DNA of 64,000 nt from Annona cherimola (Eukaryota; Streptophyta; Magnoliopsida; Magnoliales; Annonaceae): the NCBI GenBank assembly GCA_030490835.1, contig CM059973.1:51526008-51590007 (forward strand). The letters run 5' to 3'. The first letter of the stretch is position 1; each line of letters starts with the position of its first letter. The translations under genes were made by a program, and so were the position numbers. Positions 24,164-36,800 of the stretch are shown here, in pieces. The notes beneath the pieces were generated by a model. It saw nothing but the letters and a program-made list of their open reading frames with translations, did no database searches and had not been told where the DNA came from.

Positions 24164-25021
24164 TAGGGATGAAATCAAGATCGATTCGACTTGTGATCCA
24201 CCCGCCCCACCCTAATTTTACATAAGATCGAGCCAGGGCATGTCAGGATTTGAGACTTGTGCTTCAATTCTAAGGGCAAGGCGGGTCAACCATGTCCTGA
24301 CCTACCTTGATCCGCTCTACCCCACAAGGTGTAAATTATTTTTATAAATAATATGTCGTACTTATATGAATGTGGTTTTATTGGATAAATATGTTTAACT
24401 TTATAATTGATTAATGTGAATATAGTTTATGTGGATCTACGTTTAACTTTTTAATTTATTTATATAGATAAATTTTTATTTTTTAATTTATATATGATTT
24501 TCAAGTTAATGTCATTCCAATTATTTATCAATGAAATAAAATATATTATATATATTTTTTATACCTTTCAAGAATGAATATTATCATTTTACAATTTAAC
24601 AGTTTTAATTGTAATTCAAAATTTACATCTATATTATATATTTGAAAGCTAATACACATATTTATCAAGGTCAAACTTCAAATGAAATTTTTAACAAAGT
24701 TTTGCTAACGCTTTATTATGACAATTGTGTTTTACTCCACGAAATAGTAAAATATTAAAGCATTTAACCTTTAAATTTACTATAGATGTGAATTTATATT
24801 AATATGCATATAGGTTCTTAAACTTTGACCCATTTTTCCAACCTAACTCGTATCCCGATACCGACTTAAAATCAATCAAAATTTGTCTCAAGGCCTATTA
24901 AAAAATGTGAGGGTCAGACTGACTTTGTCCAAATATAGTATAAAAAGTAAGGTCAAACTTGATTTTTTAAATATAAGGTTAGAGTTGGGGATTCCCTAGC
25001 TTGCACCAATTTTCAACCCTA
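24164..25021. mobile_element. hAT-type non-autonomous DNA element
   Basis: The ends are TAGGGATGAAA at 24164 and TTTTCAACCCTA at 25021, which form a terminal inverted repeat. The flanks are GTCAAACC (24156-24163) and GTTGAACC (25022-25029), an 8-bp target duplication with two mismatches, as expected for hAT elements. Near the ends are CCCGCCCCACCC and GACCCATTTTTCCAACC blocks, typical subterminal motifs. No transposase is encoded. The mismatched duplication indicates an old insertion. Confidence 0.7.
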
Positions 25022-25029
25022 GTTGAACC

Positions 25030-25412
25030 CTGCCAAGTCTACCCTTGCTCACTAATTTAACTAGTTTGGCTTGAGGACCACCCGACATGATCCTTGAGTT
25101 GTTTAAAATGTTGCTCAAAGATGTGTAAAACCAAAGAAGCCAGCTATGACCACCTATCCTACTTGACAGGTTGCTTCATCGATTGCTTGAGGAGGTAATC
25201 GACTTGCTCTTCAAGGATTTGTTTTGTTCAACTTCATTCAGACACTTTACAATTTGTTGCTCTACAGTAGATGCATTTTACTCACCAACATCTTATTACA
25301 GCAATCGCAACTCGTCGAACAAATACAACTTAGCCTAATTTAAAGGCGGAAACCTCTTCTTGACTAAAACAGTTTGTGACTGCTAGAGAGATTGAGTCAC
25401 TATCTAGAACAC
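25030..25412. other. Decayed internal sequence of the Tat/Ogre-like element
   Basis: Stop-rich in all frames and no motif was recognised. It sits between two DNA-element insertions inside the Tat/Ogre-like remnant. Confidence 0.3.
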
Positions 25413-25415
25413 TAA

Positions 25416-25705
25416 GGGTGTGTTTGGCAATGATGAAAAAATGTCAACTTAAAACTTTTCAATCTAAAACTTTTCACTCTCTATAATTATCATATTTTTA
25501 ATCATTTCTAATCATTTTTTCACATTTTTCCATACAACTACCCTACTTTTCAATCATTTCTACACAATTACCCATATAATTAACCTATCTATTTTAACTT
25601 TATCATCTTTACTCCTCATCATTACCCCTATCATATCACATCATTTGACAACTTTTACTCTCCAAAACTTTTTATCAAAAGTTTTATTCATTTCCGAACA
25701 CACCT
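25416..25705. mobile_element. Tourist-type MITE 1
   Basis: The terminal inverted repeats are GGGTGTGTTTGG on the left and CCGAACACACCT on the right. TAA flanks both sides (25413-25415 and 25706-25708), the target preference of PIF/Harbinger elements. It is 290 bp, non-coding, and clearly homologous to the element at 27718-27997. Confidence 0.85.
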
Positions 25706-25829
25706 TAAAGCTCCTTGTCTTGCACGAAGAATGCAAAAGAGAAAAAGCAAATTAGGCAGGTCAAGAAAATAGCTTCCCACCTGAACTTACAAGCTTCATT
25801 ACCCTTGCTGCCATGACCAAGATACAAAT

Positions 25830-27300
25830 TGTTCTCTTGTCCCCAAGATGGTGACTCAGGCAAGAGCAGCTGCAATACCTACGACACTGTCCTTTGGTAG
25901 TTTATCTTAAGGTATCAGGACAACTCTAAGGGACAAACTTGTATCCTCCTATGTAGTGGACTAAGAAAAGGAGGTTCTCACACCCAAGTCTCTATTTATT
26001 CATGACCTCCAAGAAAAGGTCAAACAAATGAAACGAGCTTAAGAAGCTCAGGAAGAACAAAAGGTAATAAGTTCTCACTTGTCACCTCCACCAAAGAACT
26101 GGCAATTTGTCCAACAACCTAAGGGACAATTTGGTGGTCGAACTAGCAAGACAAGAATGTAGAATTCAATCCAAGGTTTTTGTAGTATCTCTACTCCATG
26201 AACTTAGGATGTGCGAGTCAACACGCTTATAGGGTCCCCACTAAGGTTTGAAGCACAAATAAAAATGGTGCAATAGTTGTTAGCTGAATGTCTTTGTCAC
26301 CAAGTGCCTCAACTTACTGAAATCCCTACAATGACAATCAATTAGCCTTGCCTTCAAAAGTCAAAGTAGAATTGTTTCCAAAGGATCTGAAATCATCGAA
26401 GGATCAATTTGATGTCACTCAAAGCGCATTGAAGCATTTAGTGTTTTTTCATAATGTCATGGGAAATTGAGTGCACCATTCAAAATTTTGTGTGCGAATG
26501 TTCCTAAATACCCTCTCTAATGATGCTTTTCAGTGGTATATATCCCTCTTGATTAAGTGAGTGCATAGAGGGTGCACCATTCAAAGATATGTTCACTTCT
26601 CGATTTGTTGACAGGAGGAGAGAAGTGTAGTTGTTAGAGTTACCAATCTTGTCTCAAAGGAAGAATGAATCAGTTGAGGATTATATCACCAGATGGAAAA
26701 AGGCTATCGACCATTGCCACACACCATTGTCTCAATCAATGAAAGTTAATATCTATTGAAATGGCATTAAGTTGAAGATCTTTTTAGCTAATGAATGAGC
26801 AATTTAACACATTCTAAGCCTTAGACATGGAAGCTTGAAGAAAAAGAGTATCTTTTGTTATAGTAGAAGGTCTACAAGAAGGAATCATCCACAATGATAG
26901 CCTTTAAGAAGAAGAAAGTAAAACTTTTACAAATGCTGTAGTAGTAAAGAAATAGCAAAATAATGCAAATTCATAAGCAAAAAAGCATAATATGAAACTT
27001 GCTTAGAAAGAAGAAGCTCAATATGCCTTCAGCGAGGATGACATTGAGTTGTTAGCTTAGCAACTCATGATGATAAGATTGCTTTGCTATGTACCCCAAA
27101 GAAATCAGATAAAGTAAAACATACCACTCATTGGTGGTATTGCAGTTATAATTGATACATCGATCACCCAATTGATAAGTACCAAGATCTTCAAGCAATA
27201 TTACAAGATTATATGGAAAAAAGGATTATCAAAGTAAATTCCATAGCACAGGCTTTTGTCAAACGTTGTGAGTGTTGAGGTGGCCAATAACGACAATCGG
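25830..27300 (+). pseudogene. Ty3/gypsy Tat/Ogre-like gag remnant
   Basis: With frame jumps, three gag landmarks appear in the right order. The first is DAFQWYISL near 26520. The second is SVEDYITRWKKAIDHC near 26660-26710. The third is a late YIDHPIDKYQDLQAI block with MEKRIIKV near 27150-27235. The last resembles the HRxISHPxEKCFVLKDLI region between gag and protease of Tat/Ogre elements. Stops and frameshifts are frequent. The sequence stops at 27319, where the minus-strand Athila-type element D begins, so the pol genes are not in view. Capsid is the expected product of an intact copy. Confidence 0.65.
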
Positions 27301-27717
27301 GAAGCTATTGGCAGGCCACTATTCGCAATCTCACCGCAAGTGCACGGGTCGTAGATTGTAGTATATAAATCATCGATCCACAGGGAATTCAGGGCTATAA
27401 ACTTTGTTTTTAAACACTTTTTGTGTCGGATATGTAGAGAATATAGCAAATAAAATAGAAAAGTGGGAAGAGAATTTAGTAAATAAAATAGAAAAATGGG
27501 GAGAGAGAATTGCGAATTAAAATGAGTAAAGAAAACAAGAGTGCGAGTACCTAGGGTCTAAAATTTAACATGCGTCTTTTGCAACGGGTAGTGGTATAAT
27601 TATTTAATTTGGATATTGTTTGCTAAAGGAGAACAACCTAATTCATCCTTGCACCTTCTCTCGAAACCTACAATGCGTAACCTAATTTTTCTTAACCACC
27701 TATTCTCATGGGATTAA

Positions 27718-27997
27718 GGGTGTGTTTGTTAACAACGGAAAGTTGTCAAGTTAAAACTTTTCAATCTAAAACTTTTCACTCTCCATAACTACCCTATTTT
27801 TTAATCTTTCTTCACATTTTTCTATACAACTACCCTACTTTTCAATCATTTCTACACAACTACCAACACAACAAACCTATCTATTTCAACTTTATCCTAT
27901 TTATTCTTCATTATTACTCCTATCATATCACATCATTTGACAACTTTTCATCTCTACAACTTTTCAACAAAAGTTTTATCCATTCCCAAACACACCC
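27718..27997. mobile_element. Tourist-type MITE 2, precise insertion in D 3' LTR
   Basis: The inverted repeats GGGTGTGTTTG and CAAACACACCC are flanked by TAA (27715-27717 and 27998-28000). The paralogous D 5' LTR keeps the empty site GGGATTAAGTTAATTAG (61467-61483) with a single TAA. The insertion therefore happened after D integrated. The 280-bp element has no coding capacity. Confidence 0.95.
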
Positions 27998-28567
27998 TAA
28001 GTTAATTAGAATCCATTAAGTTCTTTGGTATGTTCATGGAATTCCTTAAGGTCATCATGCCTATTCTCATGGTCTTAGATTTCCAGGTTTAATATCTTGA
28101 TTATCATATATTAGGTTTCCACATCTCTGTTCCATCACTTAATATATGGAATTATGCCAAAGCACGGGCCAATGTACAAAACAAGCATTAAAATCACAAG
28201 ATATTAAATTAACAAGAATATCCACCATAAATAAATTAAAAACCCATACCACGCTACATTATACGCATGCTACATCCTAAACCCTAGATCTAGGGTTTAG
28301 CCGAGCATGTTTAAGTCCAAAATAAAATTAAAATTAAAATTTATCTTAAATAAGCTAATTAAAATTAAAAAGGGAAAAGATAGAAAAGTTTATTGGTTTG
28401 AAGCCCTGATGGTGTGTCGGCCGCTCCACGCAACTCGCCAGTCCATCTCTTTCCCGTGCTCTCCACCTCCTTGCTCTCTCGTTTTCTCTCTGAATTTTCT
28501 GCCAAGAATTATTCTATCGTTGCTGCCCTCTCCAATTTTTTTCTCCTCAGCCCGTTGGATTCCTCCT

Positions 28568-28576
28568 CCTTTTATA
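28568..28576 (-). promoter_or_regulatory. TATA box of element D LTR
   Basis: TATAAAAGG on the minus strand, followed downstream by a GA-rich leader, marks the U3/R boundary of the D LTR. Confidence 0.6.
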
Positions 28577-28689
28577 GCTAAAGATTGCGCACAAGTGGGC
28601 CCCATCTTTATTTAACGCAATCCCAGTTGCGTTGAATATAGATGCGTAATCAGTAATAGCAATTTGGACATGATCTGCTTTGTGACGTG

Positions 28690-29930
28690 GACACATCTGT
28701 GCTTGGACGTAAAGGATTCTGATGGATGATGCGGCTGGACGACTGTGATCAGATGAATGGCTGGATGTGCGTAAGCTGGTAGACCCCACCTCTTGTGCGC
28801 AATTTTGATGGTTAGAATTAATGGCTGGTGGTGAATATTTGGACTGTTGTTGACGAAGATTGGACAGCCAGAAATTTCTAGATTGTTCAAATAATGGCTG
28901 TTGAATTTTCAGACGGCTTGGATTTTAAGATGAGAGGTAATTCAACTGCTGGAAAATAAATGAACAGTTTGGATTTGATTATGTGGACAGCTTGGACAGA
29001 TGGACGGCTAATTGGTCTTAATGAAATTTACGGACGGCTAAAATCAGTTGAGATTAATGGATGGCTGAAATTTTCCAAATTGGCTGATCATAGGCGGTGC
29101 TTATTTCTGGTTCAATTGGACGCAAATTATTTGAGCTTTGTATGACTAGAAAATTAGACAGCTGTTAATTAATAAGAGGTGGGGATAAATGGCTTAAGCG
29201 GTTGGCAGCTGTAAAAATAAAAATAAATGGACAGTGGACGGCTCGATCAAATTTGGGCGGCATGGATTGTTGCATTTTTTTGGACATCACATGCTGGAAT
29301 TAATGGATTTCAATGGACGGTCCTGATAGCTGCTGGACGTGATCTGGACGGTTGGAATGAAGAGGCTGGGCAGCTTGGTTTTTTGAATTTCTGCGTGATA
29401 TAATTAACCGTTGAGAATCATGCCTTGGACTGTGGAGAATTGCTGATTTTCTGGACCGTGATTGGGTAGGCTGAATTAATTGATTTCTGAACAGCTTTGA
29501 ACGGATGAGATGAATTGCTGAAATAAATGGACAGTGATGATCTGAATTAGAGGACAATGGACGGCTGGGATTTATTTCTGGAAGCTTGGATTGGACGGCT
29601 AGATGGCATGAATGAATGGACGTTTTAAATTTCTGGTGGGCCACGAATGAGCTTGACGGCAGGATGGTGCGGTAATTTTCTGGAATTAAATATGGAACGT
29701 GGAAAATTCTTGCTGAATATATATATGGGCGGCTGATCTGGATGGTTTAAAAAAACTGGTCTGTGCAATTTTGCTGGAACGGCCTGGATCATGGCTTGAA
29801 TATTGGACGGCTGAGCTTGTATAAAAACTGGACGGCCAAATTTGATGATCTGATGGACGGCTGGATGGTGAAGATTTGCTGCTTAATTCCTGGAATAGAC
29901 CGAACAGCTTGTGGGGCCCATTGTTTGAAC
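28690..29930. repeat. GGACGGCTG-type degenerate repeats in D LTR U3
   Basis: The word TGGACGGCTGRAATT, or a variant such as GGATGGCTG, GGACAGCTTGG or GACGGTTGGAAT, recurs every 20-60 bp over more than 1.2 kb. Spacing is irregular. The block lies upstream of the TATA box on the minus strand and so occupies U3. Confidence 0.7.
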
Positions 29931-30211
29931 TTACTGACCTGTATAAAAATATTTAAATCATTAATTCATCAACTTCATTAATAGGTTATTACTATAATAA
30001 TTATTTCAAGTCCGTTTAATTTCATGGCAACAATTATAATGTAATTTCAAGCCAAAAGATTACAAAAATTATTTAAATAACTTGAAATTAATATTTAATA
30101 CCGAAATGTTGCAAAACCATGTTTAACACTAAATTTCACATTAAACCCAATAATTACCCACCGAATTGGTATAAAATGGCCATAAAATATGTTATTAATT
30201 TCCACTTATCA

Positions 30212-30240
30212 AATACCCCCACACTTGAACTTTTGCTTGT
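30212..30240 (-). other. Polypurine tract region of element D
   Basis: On the minus strand, AAGTTCAAGTGTGGGGGTAT lies directly before the 3' LTR start. It is preceded by TTGAGGACAAGCAAAAG. This sequence is characteristic of the 3' end of Athila-type elements and primes plus-strand synthesis. Confidence 0.7.
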
Positions 30241-32067
30241 CCTCAAGCAAATATAAATGAATTCAAGAACAGATTGCAAAATTTCAAATTTTTAAGCAAA
30301 AAGTGAAAATAAATGTTTAGGCAATCATCAAAAACTAATGAGAGTATTAAACTAAAAATTTTGAAACATGACACTGTTTGAAAATCTCAGTCAACATTCC
30401 CTTCTCACATGACTAATACCGTATACCTTGTCACCTAATTTCTTTTCTATCATTAAGAGTTCAAAAAAAACTCCCGCAATAAACTCTTAATTATCAGATA
30501 TCTTCTCCACTTATTTAGTTATTGAATACACATTCAATAATTCAGGTCATGGTAGTAATGCAGAAAATATCAGTTAAATTACCTCATATACATCTCATCG
30601 ATTTTTTACATTTAAATTTCCTCTACCAACTCAATTAGCCAACTCATAAGATCATAAGGACTTAGTAGGACAACGGTTTGGTTTGGCACAAGAAATAATA
30701 TTTCAAAAATTGAACCGTCTCCACAAGACTTGAGCCTCATTTTACAACAAGAAATAATGGTACCCCCACACTTAGTGCTTTCATTTTCTTTCAAGCCTGT
30801 TCTTATCCTTGGTTAGTAGTTTTTTTTACCAAGTCCGGCAATAATTTTCCTCACCATATTTCAAGGTATCTAGGAAGTCATTTCATTATTTGCACAATTA
30901 GGAGATTGAACCTTATTCCCGTTTCACTTTTCAGCTCAGAATTCTATTTCAAAGTTGGTTCAAAAAAGTGGGAATTGAAGTTTAGAAAAAATTTAAGTCC
31001 ATGCTCAATGGGGGTCAACAACTGTTATACATTCAAAGATAGGCTCATCATGAAAAAAATGCCTTAATCATGTCAATGAATTGGCTAAATTGAGTTTAGC
31101 TTTGGAAATTCTTTAATAAAAATTTTCATGTATATGGGAAAAACTACCTTCTTAAATGACAATTGTGTGTATTGGAAAAACTTTTGATAAATTTGAGAGG
31201 ATTACTATGATTTTTGAAAGAAAACAGAATAGGTTCTTAGGTATATCAGTTTCATCAAGTGATTCAGGACAAAAATCCAAGTATTTTCAACCAGTACATG
31301 TTCAAAAATAAATTTAACATTTCATTAAGGTTCAACTTTTCCTAACTCAAAGATTTTAAAATTCCACGTATGGTTTGATTTTAAGACATACAAGAGTTCA
31401 AAGTGGGGTCTAATATCACATTTTATGCCAGAATTACCCAAAATTTTCAAAAAAAAATTTTGTGACAAAGATTATAATCATGATAAAAATATAATCATCA
31501 GGGTAGTGAAAGAAATATTTGGAGAAAATTAATGCAATGTATTCACCCCCACACCTGAAATTGACATTGTCAATGAAAATCATGCTATCAAAATAAATGG
31601 AGTAATTGTAAAAATGTGAGATGTTAACTTCCCTGTTTTGGCGAGTTGAACTGAAATTTCATCCCATGGTGCTTCCTTCCAAGTAGGCTATGAAAATAAC
31701 CGATAAAGATCAAAATTAAAAAGTATCAAAATTTTAAAAAGAAACTTAATGAAAAAATAAAACTAAAACTTCCCTGAAAGAAAAAGAAAAAGTTTGGGTT
31801 GCCTCCCAAGAAGCGCTTGGTTTAAAGTCGTCAGCCTGACTACAATTTGATCATCTGATGTTAACCAACTCCAACTTTTACATTTCTGTGATTCTTTTTC
31901 TTGCCTCCAGATTTTCTCACATTCGTCGTTCTTTGAATTGGCCTCCATATTTTCTTGAGAACTTTTCCTGCCAATGAACCGCTGTAATTAGTTTTAAAAG
32001 AATGACAAGAAGGAGAAAGAATAGTTACCAGTTTGTTAGCTTTTCTCCTTTGTTCATCAGATTTTTG
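30241..32067 (-). other. 3' tail of element D, no pol genes
   Basis: The stretch is stop-rich. The only protein-like trace is ALLGRQPKLFLFL, preceded by TLNQ, on the minus strand (about 31850-31790). With the GCGCTTCTTGGGAGGCAACC wording, it is typical of the end of Athila-type elements. Polymerase and integrase motifs, which should lie here, are absent. Confidence 0.55.
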
Positions 32068-32575
32068 TTATTTTGATCTCCCGCTTTTAAATGTTGCCAT
32101 AGATTTAGCAACGTATTGATTCAGGTCTTCTGCAGCTTCTCCTTTACTTGTGTACGTCTGAGTTATGTTGCTTGAAATTCCTTTGACTGTTGACTCATTG
32201 ACTATGTCAACCCGTAAACAAGAGTTATCGAGAGAGGGGTTTTTCATGGCCGAGAAGAGGTTGAATTCTATTTTCTCATCTCCAACTTCAAAGAAAGTTA
32301 ACCATTCTTGACGTCGATGATGTCTCCAGCAATAGCTAAGAAAGGTCATCCAAGAATGATTAGAATTTGGCGGTCCTCCTCTATGTCGAGGACTACAAAG
32401 TCGACAGGGATAAACAACTTGCCGACTTTCAAGGGAACATCTTCAAGAATGCCAACTGAAAATTTGATTGATCGATCGGCCAGTTGGAGAGGCATAGAAG
32501 TTGGTTTTGGATCGCCGATGTTCAGCTTTTTACAGATGGAGAGAGGGGTCAGACTTACACTGGCTCCGAGATCAC
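32068..32575 (-). pseudogene. Retropepsin (protease) remnant of element D
   Basis: The minus strand encodes LCDLGASVSLTPLS with the DLGAS form of the aspartic protease site, then PLQLADRSIKFSVGI and FVVLDIEEDRQI. A frameshift near 32346 leads into WLTFFEVGDEKIEFNLFSA. This is the protease between gag and reverse transcriptase of Athila-type elements, which cleaves the polyprotein. It stops near 32068, where the 3' tail starts. Its upstream part continues at 57072-57003 (LKKLKDPESSIPCSLGN), on the far side of Sirevirus A. Confidence 0.8.
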
Positions 32576-32580
32576 ATAAC

Positions 32581-33865
32581 TGTTGGAAACAATAGTTAAA
32601 ACAAAATAAAATTGACCAAAGCATAAGTTTTGATGATTAACGAATTCAAATTTGAGTATAAATTGATTACTAATGAGTGTGATGAATGTCTTAAGGAATG
32701 AAAATCAGCCAAGTCGATTCCCAAGTCGACTCGGACTTCGACTTAGGGTGAAGTCGATCTCGAAGTCGACTCCACATTCGACTTCAACATGTACCTGATG
32801 GACAGATTTGAATTTGGAAGGTGAACAGCTGAAGTCCCAGTCGAAGTTGAATCCACTTGCGACTTGGAAGCCAAGTCGCAGACGAAGTTGACTCCAGTAT
32901 CGACTTGAAGATATACATTTTCTTCCAGCGTTGATTTTGAGACAGAACATTCCGAAGTCGCAGTCGAAGTCGACTCCAGCATGCGACTTGGGCGAAGTCG
33001 CAGACGAAGTCGACCCCAAGATCGACTTGAGTTTCTCAAGTCCAAGTCAAAAGCTCAAGCTCATTTCAAGATGAAGACAACTCAAGATATGAAGACTAAT
33101 ATAATTTTAAAGCGAGCAAGGTACATGAATTCATTCCAAATCATAGAAGATTTGATCATACAAGTTTCAAGATTCACAAGGTTTACAAGATTCGAAGCCA
33201 GTCCAGAACAAGATAATGCCTCTACTAGGGAAGGAAAGAAGCTAAGCAAGCAAGAGGAGAATCAACAAGGATCAAACTGATTTGGCATAAGAAAATGGTC
33301 AAGTCGCACCCCAAGTCGACTCCAAGATCGACTTGAGGCCAAGTCTGAAACCAAGTCGACCCAGAACTTAGACTTGGAAACTGAAGAGCTGCCGAAGTCG
33401 CACACGAAGTCGACTCCAGCATGCGACTTGGGCGAAGTCGTAGACGAAGTCGACTCCACCTGCGACTTGGGAAAGTAACTTTCGAATTTTTAAACGTTGG
33501 AACATTTATTGCGCGCCAACCACTTGTATAACGTTCAAAATCTTCCCTCCTCTATGAATAGACACTCAAGCAAACATGGTTATACACAATATAGAGTCTA
33601 AAGAGAGGAAAGAAGTGCAAGCAAGAGTCCTTATTTGCTTTTCTGTAAATTTGAGTGATCTATACACTTTCAAAGGAAGAACAAGCTTCAAAGTTGCGAT
33701 TTGCTTCAACGAAACACAATCGGTTGCTCCTACAGATTCTTCTTCAAGCTGAAACTTGCTACACAACTTAGTAAAGTGTAGATCTTCTTTATTCTTACAC
33801 TATTGATTGTTTTAGTGCTTGGTTTAAGTTTAGTGATTGAAACCAAGACATTGCAAGTAGAGTTG
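32581..33865 (+). mobile_element. Sirevirus A 5' LTR, part 1
   Basis: This is the start of the LTR, up to the Tekay-like solo LTR insertion. It matches 55356-56600. It holds several units in which AGTCGACT is bracketed by CCAAGTCGCA and TGCGACTTGG. One 39-bp unit near 33415-33455 is absent from the 3' LTR. A weak TATA-like CTATGAATAG lies at 33552-33561. Confidence 0.93.
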
Positions 33866-36800
33866 TGTGAAACCCTGACCCAAGTAGGCTATATGTATGC
33901 ATTGAACATGTATTTGATGATTATTTATGAAATATGGAATTATGAAGGAATTTCATGATTATTACTAATTATGGTAATTAGGGTTATGGGTTAACATTAA
34001 TGATGTGATTAATGATTTTGAGCCTAAATGAGGCTATGGGTTAAGAATGAATTATTGTGATTTAAATGTGCAATTATGGCATGAAAAATCAATTTCCATG
34101 ATTTAAAATGAATTATGGAAATTAAGATAGAAATTAACAAGTGTGAAGGAAAATATTGGAAAATTCATAACTCAACGCCTAGAAGGCGGATTCAAGTGAA
34201 ATTTGGAAAAAAAATTATTAATATTAGTCTTGGTATTATGGAAGAAAAATATTATGAAAATTCTTGACGAAATGAGAATTTTCAATTTTTAAGTCTAAGT
34301 TCATTTCAACCGTCAACTTTAAACGGCTATATCGGGAGCTAGAAAACTCGGATTGAGTTGAAATTTGAAATGGTTGAATGAAAAGGTGAGATAATTAATT
34401 TGAATGGATTGGATTATATGTGAAATATTAGGAAAGTGCCTGCAATGAAAAAGGTGGGCAAGTTTGACCCATGCACCCAAAAGTACCAAAGCATTAATGA
34501 TGGAGTACCATACATAAATGCATGAGGTAAAGGTGAATGTGAGGTGTCCATTGCAGGGATTTTTGGGAGGAATTTATGCATTTAAATAAATGACATAATT
34601 CCATGAATTATCTAATCAATTAATGCTCAAAATGATGGAGCTATGGAGCATAGGCAAGGTGGCAAAGAGGGGACATCCAAGGGCTGTTCGGTGCCTATAT
34701 CTGATTTTTTTAATTTTATAAAGCATGCATATATGTTGCAGGGATGCAAGTACATAAGTTATTCATTCAATTATGCAAAGTTATAGCAATAAAAAAATAT
34801 TTAAATGCAGCTACATACAGCTGAAAAAAATGGACAGCATGATGGACAAGATGACGTGCAAAAATTTGGTTATTGCTGCCATTTTTATAATTTTTTTAAC
34901 ACCAAATTAATACCTAAATTAAAGGGTAATTAGAGATACAAATTACCCACGTTTTTGAATTAAAAAAAAAACGGAAATTGGGCAGCAGCTGGGACGTGAA
35001 TGGGAAGGCAGGTGGACGGTCATGGATGAAGCAGATTTTGTGATTTTTGAAAATGGTAAAAATGCAATTTTACTTGGCTGAAATTTACCCAGCTCATATA
35101 GTAGATAAGGGTGCATTTAAGGAGTGTGGAATTGCAGCACCAAGTGGGCCCCACAGATGGAAAAAAATCTAGCAACATATATAGCCCATGCACGTTGAAA
35201 TGAGAGGGATTTTTGGAAAAATTCCTAAGTGCTGAAAACGTCCAAGCCAACCCAGCAGCACACGTCCAAATTTTCCAGCAAGAAAAGGAAGGAAACCAAG
35301 GGAAAAAGGAAGGAAATTTGAAGGAAAAATCATCTCAAAGGATTAGGGTTTGAGTTGGCTCAAAACCAAGTAAGTATGTGATTTGTTTAAGTTGTTTAAC
35401 TTGAGTTCTTAAACTCAAAACTTGGAAATGAAAAGGATGATGAAAGAATCTGTAAAGTGGTGTGTTTATATGCTTTTTCATGAATATGTAATGAATATTA
35501 AGTTCTATGTATGAATTTTTAAGCTTAAGATGATGAAAATGAGATTTTTGCATGTGTATTAAGTGGAAAATCCAAGTTGATAAACCCTAAATCTCCAAGA
35601 CAAGTTCCTGTTTTGATATGATGATTTGATTAAACTATGAATCATGTATTCATGCCAAATATATGTTGGTTTATGCTTAAGTGATGAATTTTTGAAGCTA
35701 TGGAATGTAAAGCGTTGATTTTGACCTAATTTCATAGTTTCTATGTTAAAAATGCTATGTAAATGGAATTGTATGTTTTAAGAATGTTATGTAGGGTAAA
35801 GTACTCTATGCTTAAGGTATTATGGATGCCTAAGAGATTTGGGAAAAATAAACTCCAAAACTGATTTTTATGATTTTTATGAAAGAACGTCAAACTGACG
35901 TGAAACGGGACTCAAAACGTGCGGGTAACTTGCTGTTTTGAGAAATGATAATGCATGGATGTGATATATGTGTTTAATCCCTAAATATGGATTAGGAAAA
36001 ATGGATTTAATTTCTGGAAATTTCGGAATTATATGACTGCATAGGGTTATGTGTCAAAAGACACGTAAAACGGGTGAAAAACGGGTTCCAAACTTGCTGT
36101 TTTGGAAACCTATGGTAGAATGGATTTTAAACCCCATGAAAATACCCCAAGAAATGTGGTATTAAAGGGTAATTAACCCGCTGGAAAATAGGGTAAATTT
36201 CTGAGTTAAGAAATTTTAAGAAATCCATTATGTTTAAGTGATTAACGTGCTTATATGAAAGAATAACGGTAAACGGGTGATGAATGACTTATGAAAAATG
36301 GTTTTATGCACAAATGCATGAAAATGGGAGGAATTCCATGTTTATGGATCTTTTTGAAATGATATGTTATTAATCCAAACTTTTGGATTTGAATTATGAA
36401 GTTAAGGCAATGCTATGTACGTAGAAGAAACACCCGTATGTGTATTTTTGAAAAAAAATAGGAAAAATTGCAAAGTAAGCTGAATAAAGCTATGAATGAG
36501 GCATATTGGAATGAATACCCTAATTTTAGGGTTATGTGCATGTTATATGTATATGCTATGATGTGTGATAGCCAAATGTGTGAAAACGGTGCTAATATGT
36601 GCAAATTAAGCCATATATGTGTATGATGAATTATGAAGTCAACTATATGTGTGTATGTGGAATGGGTTGGAAAACTAAGCAAAATATAAGAAAAGGAAAT
36701 GTATGAAAAAGTTCATACTATTTTTATGTAGGCAAGGGCAAAGAGAAAGTAGCAGAGGAAAGCTAAGAAGTTCAGGTAAGCAAGCAAATTTTCTAAATGA

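Larger units (their letters stand above)
27320..30211 (-). mobile_element. 3' LTR of element D
   Basis: On the minus strand it starts TGATAAGTGGAAAT at 30211, just after a GTGGGGG polypurine tract. It ends opposite the 5' LTR end (TATTCGCAATC here against TGTTTGCAATC at 61075). The first 750 bp of the plus-strand reading match 61075-61552, apart from the inserted MITE. A TATA box lies at 28576-28568. The U3 part is full of GGACGGCTG-type repeats. Its length without the MITE is about 2.6 kb. The short plus-strand frame at 28307-28615 is not considered a gene. Confidence 0.8.

Noticed and set aside
28307..28615. 102-residue plus-strand frame in the D 3' LTR
   Set aside because: Lies antisense across the LTR promoter and leader; no similarity and no conservation in the 5' LTR.
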